Source: Ridgeia piscesae (Eukaryota > Annelida > Polychaeta > Sabellida > Siboglinidae). From it: a stretch of 64,000 nucleotides of DNA. The translations under genes and the position numbers were made by a program. Of this stretch, positions 39,590 to 64,000 are shown one piece after another (position 1 is the stretch's first letter; each line of letters opens with the position of its first letter). The stretch is from assembly GCA_025642075.2 (NCBI GenBank), contig JAODUO010000056.1:694501-758500 (forward strand). The letters run 5' to 3'. A model generated the notes under the pieces. The model worked only from the letters and a program-made list of their open reading frames with translations, was not told the origin of the DNA and ran no database searches.

Positions 39590-39881
39590 CTCAAAATGTC
39601 AATAATGTAATATAGCCACAGCATATAGGTGTACAATAATCAAATCAGCGTCCTTGTAAAGTTGCTAGTTTAATCATGACTACCCGGCCGTGTTGAAAAA
39701 GGCGGCCAACAGGTTCGATTATCCAGCGCCGTAAGGTGGCGCCATAATCGTTGGTTATGCGCCAGAGGGCGACACTAGTGATTTAACCTCAATCGGGCAG
39801 TCACTTACGTAGTCGAGGCTATCACCTACGCCGTTCAGGTGGAGTGGCCCCGTCGGAGCAAACCCAGAAGTGTCGTCCAAC
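39590..39881. promoter_or_regulatory. Shared divergent promoter of CEP76 and MEAK7
   Basis: The two start codons are 292 bp apart and point away from each other, so both 5' UTRs and promoters must fit here or overlap. The segment is more GC-rich than its surroundings and has no obvious TATA box. It carries AAGGTGGCGCC (39733-39743) and GCGCCAGAGGGCGACACTAG (39759-39778), both CTCF-like. Bidirectional activity is inferred from layout. Confidence 0.75.
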
Positions 39882-57047
<17,166 letters not shown>

Positions 57048-57191
57048 CAGACCCTAATATAGAACTCCAGATGAACATTATGTACTTTAGTTTTGTACTG
57101 AGCTGTCTAGGTATCCCAGATAGATGTCCCCACCACAGGCACGTGAGTTTAGCTTCCAGGAAAGAGAAACTATTTGATGACATTTATGTGT

Positions 57192-57197
57192 GAATAA
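57192..57197 (+). terminator. Candidate MEAK7 poly(A) signal
   Basis: GTGTGAATAAAGCACC lies about 145 bp after the stop codon. A palindromic element begins about 24 bp further on. Confidence 0.55.
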
Positions 57198-57220
57198 AGC
57201 ACCTTACTTATAATATTAAA

Positions 57221-57411
57221 GAATTTCAGACAACACATTACATGTCGCTAATCATTGTAAAGATAAAATACCACAACTTCTTTTGGCGAGCTAAAACAAT
57301 TATCATGTAATTGTTTTAGCTCGCCAAAAGAAAATGTGGTACTTTATCTTTATAATGATTAGCAACATATACCGGTAATGTGTTGTTGTAATGTGTTGTT
57401 TTCTGAAATTC
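57221..57411. mobile_element. Foldback (MITE-like) palindrome
   Basis: The left arm 57221-57302 and right arm 57308-57411 are near-perfect reverse complements around a 5-base loop (TCATG). The outer ends read GAATTTCAGA and TCTGAAATTC or similar; the innermost arms are CTAAAACAATTA/TAATTGTTTTAG. The right arm has an extra stretch around 57370-57390. No coding capacity. Confidence 0.85.
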
Positions 57412-60400
57412 TTTTAATTAGACACCTTGTTTTAAAGTTGTAATAATGATTAGTTTAATTTATTGTATGCTGCTCATCTTGGAGACATGACGAATGAAGC
57501 GTTGTACATTGTCTTCCTTGGAGGTTTTTATAAAACATTAATAACTTGCCACTTCAAAACTGTATTGCAGTTGCTAATAATACAACCAGTTAGCACATGA
57601 AAAAGTATGTTACACTTACTGCCGTTAATTATGTATACTGTAATTGTAAATTTCAAAACAGTGTCCAAGGTGAACAGTTGTACAGTTAACATGAAAAATC
57701 GCCAGCCAAAGTGATATTTTAGTGTAGTGTGGCATGTGAAATATTAACGGGAATGTGGTTGTTGCTGCCGGCAGACTGGCCTCAGATAGAGCAGAATGAA
57801 AACGGCTTTCTTTTTAGGCATAACAAATGTGAAATCAAACTGCAGCATACATCGACCAAATATGCATAAAGCTCTGCCTCAGTGAGACCGCCATTTGTAA
57901 ACAGACTAAAGCATGAAGTGTTGACCTTTTATTTTAAGATATTATCTGTGAAATATACATAGTATGCCCAGACATATAATGATGTCAATAATTCTTTACA
58001 CCTAAAAATTGTGTCTTGGTGATTTTGAGAGACATTTTCTCAGCGGTTATATATCCTGTCTCACAATGGTGAGTTATATATCCAATCTCTCATAATGGTG
58101 AGTTATATATCCAATCTCTCATAATGGTGAGCTCGACCTATGCTGCATTTAGGCTTCTATATATTTATTGGTTACCACATTAAAATTTATTGAATAACTG
58201 AAACATGTTTTAGCATGTAAATCCTAATAATTATTGTGTGACTATGATTTGGTGTGTGCTGCACATAATAGGAAACCACAGTTGTTCTTGCTTTCATTTA
58301 GCTGTTAATGCCTTTACATGTTATGCTTCAAGTAGCATCATTTTTATAATCTGTCAGAGTACAGCAATTGCTGCACATGAAACTGCAAAATTTGCTAGTA
58401 AATTATGAGGCACATTTTGAACAAAGACATTGTGATTTAGCCATGCACATGCAATAAGGAATAGAACATTTACTGTTTCCATGGCGTAACATACATTCCA
58501 CTAATTAACAATGCACTTTGCTTGCCAGAGTTAACTAAGCTGTGATATGGATCATCTAACTATCCTAAAGGCTCCTTTTAAAACTGTTAATGTTATACTT
58601 AATTAATGCATGTGTTATATCACTTATATGTATTGTACAGATTATTAAATATTGCCTCATTCAATGCTTTGCCCTGTATGTTTTTTTTGAATAACCATAC
58701 AGCAAGCATTAAGTTTGCCAGACACTAACTTTCACAGTGTTATTATGTATTAAATTTGTTGACATATATTTTGTAATAAACTCAAAATATAATATTACTA
58801 TCGTCGTGGAATACATTGGATCTGATTCAGCTTGTGTGCCATAGCACTAATGTTAAATGAAATTCAAGTAATTTTACAAATTTCAATTTTTTTTAAACAA
58901 TACAATTTCATTTTATGGTTCTGACCAGCGGTAGCATAAAAAATTCTACATTTAAATTTCACATAATCATTCATTGCTGCCCAAGCAGGATCCTTTCGAA
59001 CGTTGCCATGCCGACCTGCCATTAGATGCAAGTTTCATTTTTCTCGGTGTTGCTTTCCTGTTCATAATACAACTATACTTTGGTGAAATTATTCTAAACA
59101 AAGTAACTTGAACTCACGGCACTGCCACATAATTTCATGTTCACACCGAGACTGAGAGGAGGCTGAGCTTCACATCTTGCATCACTTTGGAACCTGACAA
59201 ATTCTGATTATACACCATGTATGTATCTAGGCTCAATTCATTTAGCATTAAAACACTACCAGACAGTAGATATCAGTGAGATTATTCTTCATTTGGTTGA
59301 ATGTTTTGTGTGTATTTGAATGAAGAGTGTGCCAAGGAATGAGCTGTAAATTTATATAGTCCGGCTGAATAAGTACCATGCTATATATTAGAAATACATA
59401 TAACTTAGGCTTGACATAAATAAGAAATGTTGAAATTAAAATTAGTGCATGACGCTTTTCAAATTAAAATGAACACAAGACCAGCATGTTTTGATGTTTT
59501 ATAACCAATGTAAATACACATAATAACAAGGTAATAAATATATGCCATAATAACAAAGCCCTGAGCAACGACACATTAAAATTGCATACACTGTATGCAT
59601 TTAGATAGTACTCATTGGTCAAATATAGGCCTGTCACTGAAAGACACTAACAAAATGCATAATTAAACATAAAATAAGTTTTAAATACGTCAATGCCAGG
59701 GCAATACAATCAGGTATCAGAACACAGCACTGTTTGATGATTTTTTTGTAAGTAAGGAATCTACATTTGTATATCAAAAACAAAGTTAGTTTTACTTATA
59801 GGTGGATGCAAACATTAGCTTTCAAATACTGTAAATGTAGTACATTTTCAGTTTTACCTGTAAGATAAAGTTTTGTATTTTAATTAGTCTTAAAACTAGC
59901 TTTAATCCATATAGTGGTTTCCTGATGATCCAAGTAAAACATAGAGCAATAAAAAAAAATTGTAAACAAACCACAACAAATTATAAAATAAACAACTTAA
60001 TAATAAACCTGGAAAAAATAACCATGCAACCAATTAGTTTTACAGTAGACATATGCAATTCTGAGAAATAATTAACACGAACAAGCTGGCCACAGGACCA
60101 TGTAAAATATCTACATACCTAGCAAGATTTCTTCAGTTTAGCATGCTTGGTGGTAAATCTGTCATGCCAATATTTATGTGCCTTCTGTACAACTGTATTT
60201 CTTCATATATACAAACATTCGTAAATATTATAATTTAGATAATTTAAAATTGGATGCACAGACAACAATTCAAGATGTATCTATTTTAACACATCATAAT
60301 TTTCATGCGTCTTAATTGTTATCCACATAAAATACAGTATAAACTATATATCTTGTATAACACCTTGGCCAACCAAACAACAAAGTTTAAATGTTGTATT

Positions 60401-60682
60401 CTGTTTAGATCTGAACTGTTTAGTTGTGTTAAATAAGATATCTAATTTGAAACATTAAATTAAACAATATAGTACAATTATGCAAAAATTATATAAAAAC
60501 AAATATGGCTCTTTAATAGACGTTACAACATATATAGTTTATGCTATATAACATGATTTTACGACAACAAATATTCAGATTTTGTATATTTAAAGTCATA
60601 AGGTTGAAACAGTATAGTGTGTACTTCATGCTTGAAATCCTAAAGATGAGTTATTGACCCTAGCAAATGTTCATAAGAACAT
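57412..60682. other. Intergenic DNA between MEAK7 and the zinc-finger gene
   Basis: The region is AT-rich and has no recognised exon. The two genes converge, so the right part is probably 3' UTR of the zinc-finger gene. Its poly(A) site was not identified. Confidence 0.5.
58045..58133. repeat. Three-copy 29-bp tandem repeat
   Basis: Units contain GAGTTATATATCCAATCTCT and CATAATGGT; the first copy is diverged. Confidence 0.85.
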
Positions 60683-63600
60683 TTATATCTTACATACTTC
60701 TAGTCTGTGTTTGTGCAGATATCTTTTCTGAGCGAAAGCACGATTGCACTTAGGACACACATAATTCTTTCCATTGGCCGTGTGAATCAGCGAATGTGAA
60801 CGCAAGTTGGATTTATCTGCAAATGCCCTGTGGCATCCTGGGAAGTCGCACCGATATGGTCGCTCTCCCGTGTGGATGCGCATGTGGCCCTTCAGTAGCC
60901 ATGAGCGTGAGAAATACTTTCCGCATATTGGGCACTTATTTTTCTGCTTCATATGCGTGGTGACATGAGACTTAAACGCAGCAAGGACGGTAAACACCCG
61001 TCCACAGATGACACACTTATGGATGCGATTACCGCTCGAGTCATACGCAAACAAGTGCGATTCCTGCTGGAACTGTATCATCTCTGGATCATCATCCACC
61101 TGGATCTCTTCCATTTGTCTGGATCCGACCATCATGCCCTCCTGCTGAGGATCGTTCCCCGGAGCTGTCGACAGTACTATCTTCCTTTTCTTCCAGCACT
61201 CGTCCGGTTTCATGCCTCCCTCCAAGCTGCCCTTATTGTTACAGCAACTGCGTTTGTTGTTGTTCAGTTTCTTGAACCTGTCGAGGAGACATTCAGCCGA
61301 GGTGCTGGAGCTGGCGGAACTGCTGCACACAGACACACTCGATCTCACCGCTGTTGCCATTGACAACAAAGTCTCGGCTGCCGAGACAACTCTTGCCGTC
61401 TCGCTCTCGAACTCACTGCTCACAACCATATCAACAATAGTTCGTGTGTCTTCCTGGCTACTTGTGCGTTCAACCTTGCACAACTGCTGCATGGTGAAGC
61501 TGGGTATAGTCAGTCCATTGATCTTCGGTTTCATCATCGCCACCTCACAGGCATTGTCAATTATTTCTACGAATGCTGCCGGCTGCAGTCCACTCTGATA
61601 GTCATAGTCCTGTACACACGTGACAATGTTGGTGTCGTCACTGCTCATGCTGGTGCTGCTGTTGGTAGAACTGCACTGCTGCACTGGAGTTGGCCACCTA
61701 AAACAAGTTGCTAAAATTTAAACTCAAACTTCAGTTCAGTTTCATAAGTAACGGGTAAGCAGTGTATTATCTTGTGGCCCATCAATCAGAGATTGAAATT
61801 ACAAAACACAAATTAAATTTGTTTATAAATAAAATTGATAAATACAGGTTTAATATATTTTGTGTACATCTGAATAACTACTAACATAAAACACAACTAT
61901 AATACTTGTATCCTTGAAACACAAAATATTTTGATCTTTGAATAATGTCAAGAAATATGATAACATGTTTACAACCATTGTCAAACCCCTGAGAAATGCA
62001 ACCTATCGATTATGCTCTTCTGTGCCAATAAATGTATGCTACATTTTTTTAATGTTGGTTGGTGGATAAATAAAAGTGCTATCAGGGACTTTTATGTTTT
62101 AAAATTAAATGAGAAAGTATTATGTAAATATAATGTATCAAATAGGTCCTGTTATGTTCCCATATAAAATATACTTGGAAATTACGGTTACTCACATAAA
62201 TTACTTACATAAATGGAACAGCATTGATTTCACAACAAATTTTAACTTGCCTAAATGTTAAGAAAAGTAGTACATACACGGTATTAACAAAAATCTCTTT
62301 TTCCATTACCAGAATAAATGTTACATATTTTGGTGCATGTTTGCACTTAGCAAGTCATTTTGTATGCCCCTAGATCCAAATTTAACCACAGTCTATAAAC
62401 CCCATGTGGTGCATCAAAACCTTATTAGATATACCTTTCTTTCTGGTACACGTGTGGCAGTCCCTCAGTCCATTCCTCTGTGTCCTGTGGATTGCCAAAC
62501 ACATCCAACATTGTGCCGTTCTGGATGAGATGAAAGCGTGTGACAAAAGAGAGGTAGCTCATTGACTTGTAGCGTACAAGCTGGCTTGATTTCTGCCACT
62601 CCTGCTCGCTGTATCTTGACATTTCTGCATCAACTTTGATGTTGAATGTCTGTGAATTGCTAGGACGTAGAGTAGGAACTGTCCGAATGACCAGACCTGA
62701 TCTTGTCATCATCACATTTTGACTGTCCGCTGAAACATTTAACATCAGGAACCTAGAATTTAAAGTACATGTAAACCTATAAAGAATCTGTAATATTTAC
62801 ATAAATTCCAATAAATGACTGTCTGAAATTGTGCAAGTGTACACTGTTACTAATCTACTCTATCTTGTATAGGTTGTTTTATTGTGTGATAATTTGTTAA
62901 GAAAAATATGCAACCATGATATTTTTATTAACTCATGGAATAAAAAGTTATAATGAATTTGGGCAAATAATTAATTGGAATAACATTTATGCAGTATCGT
63001 GAACGTTGCTGTTAATAGCGGTTTGGCTCCAAATGCATCAGTCTCATGCCAAATGTTTGAAACACTAAACAATTTCCATAGCAGTAAAGTAATTGGCCAA
63101 TACAAGCAATAGTGGACAAGAAGTCATGATCTAGGCTAGATACGATAATTAAGCACACTAAAAATATTCCACTATTTTTATTAGGATTTCCATTGCTCAC
63201 TTATTATATAAGTTACATGTCATGCTATTATTTATGCCAAATGAATGTCATATAGGTTAGCTGCTTTAGCTGATGAATTTTTTGGACTTCAGGCCAGCAC
63301 CTCAACAAAACATGAAATGGTCACCTAAAGTCCTATTAAACTAATGTATATGCACAGAACGACTTAATTTTTGGTATCTTTTGATCGATATACAACACTA
63401 TTCAGTAATTCAATCATTTTATCGTTTTTATCATGAGACAAATGTGCATACTACATGCGTAGACTGTAAATGTAATAGCTGTAGTAGATATGTATGACGT
63501 GAAGTTTTGTATGCGACCGTTTTCACGTTTTTTTCTAGATGCGGGCCTAAAGTGCAAAATACCATTTTATTGTAACTGAAAATTGCTTGTTAGATATGAC

Positions 63601-63995
63601 AATATTTCAACAATGAACATAGTACATAAACAGATCAGTCACATTCACACTCACAGTTATTATTAATGAAATCCGCCTGACATAACGCATTTCATTTTAA
63701 AGCTATTTTTTGGCAATTTATGTAACAAGTATATGCTGTAATGCTCATAATATAAACAGAAGCTTACTGCTTAACAATTTCATACAACGCCGGCAATAAA
63801 TGTGACTGCTAATATTTTGAGAAAGCATTTTGTAAAGAGCGCACCTGCAATAACATGACAGTTATCGCGGCCGTGCAACATCCGTTAACAACAAAACTTT
63901 GTATTTATTCATTTTATTACAATGAAATTACCTTTACAACCCCAGTATCGTCCGGATCGATATCCACGAACACAGTTCATGAAAAATCGAGGCAT
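60683..63995 (-). CDS. Snail/Scratch-like C2H2 zinc-finger repressor
   Basis: Three exons in minus-strand order: 63995-63932, 62729-62435 and 61697-60683 (TAA), 457 aa, phases 1 and 2 matching. The last exon is secure. It has four fingers: C2H2 at about 348-368 (CVICGRVF) and 375-395 (CPICGKYFSRSWLLKGHMRI), one with C-x4-C at 403-425 (RAFADKSNLRSH) and a last C2HC finger at 434-455 ending HKHRLEVC. The finger text and the H-x4-C ending match Snail/Scratch proteins. Exon 1 would encode MPRFFMNCVRGYRSGRYWGC, whose MPR-x-F start resembles the SNAG repression domain (MPRSFLV). Exon 2 encodes about 97 residues I do not recognise. An alternative exon 2 acceptor at 62752 would need a start at 62745 (441 aa). 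Between exon 2 and the fingers is a Ser/Thr-rich, partly acidic linker. Family is likely; orthology to a named member is not established. Confidence 0.82.
62753..63931. other. Intron 1 of the zinc-finger gene (if exon 1 is correct)
   Basis: AT-rich DNA, no recognised element. A somewhat GC-richer patch at 63838-63890 (ATCGCGGCCGTGC) could be an alternative promoter or 5' exon. Confidence 0.4.
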
Positions 63996-64000
63996 TTCGT

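Overview
The window is animal nuclear DNA. Genes are split into many short exons with GT-AG introns and one GC-AG intron, the noncoding sequence is AT-rich, and microsatellites, minisatellites and LINE remnants are abundant. The CEP76 and MEAK7 homologues are close in length and residue order to the vertebrate proteins, and a GT92 (DUF23) glycosyltransferase is present, so I read this as a non-vertebrate bilaterian. Minisatellites built over splice junctions remind me of the intronic minisatellites reported in amphioxus. That makes a cephalochordate attractive, but the species is not proven and a lophotrochozoan remains possible.

Layout: 1623-6209 (+), 3' part of a GT92-type glycosyltransferase with a 1-bp frameshift in its second visible exon. 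6210-14600, intergenic, with a tRNA-derived SINE (minus), AT/GT microsatellites and a decayed RTE-like LINE (minus, about 11260-13300). 14619-22688 (+), a five-exon DUSP22/15-type phosphatase with a 45-bp satellite and other repeats in intron 1 and a LINE tail in intron 3. 26967-39589 (-), all 13 exons of CEP76 (665 aa). 39882-57047 (+), all eight exons of MEAK7/TLDC1 (483 aa), divergent from CEP76 across 292 bp. 60683-63995 (-), a three-exon C2H2 zinc-finger repressor of Snail/Scratch type with a possible SNAG-like N terminus.

The most unusual signal is in CEP76. Four tandem arrays have repeat units that match one of the gene's own boundaries: the last codons plus stop (25-bp unit), the exon 6 donor (29 bp), the exon 6 acceptor (about 34 bp) and the exon 5 donor (about 35 bp). 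Intron 5 carries acceptor copies at its 3' end and donor copies in its 5' half, and exon 6 sits between two different arrays of its own splice sites. The GT92 gene shows a smaller version: a CACGT microsatellite starts inside a splice donor. I infer that gene-boundary DNA has repeatedly seeded minisatellites here.

The genes do not form a functional cluster. They act in surface or Golgi glycosylation (GT92), signalling (DUSP), centriole control (CEP76), lysosome/mTOR-linked signalling (MEAK7) and transcriptional repression (zinc finger). Only CEP76 and MEAK7 are likely to share regulatory DNA, through their common promoter. All exon models come from reading frame, splice-site and phase agreement plus remembered family sequences; no transcript evidence was available.
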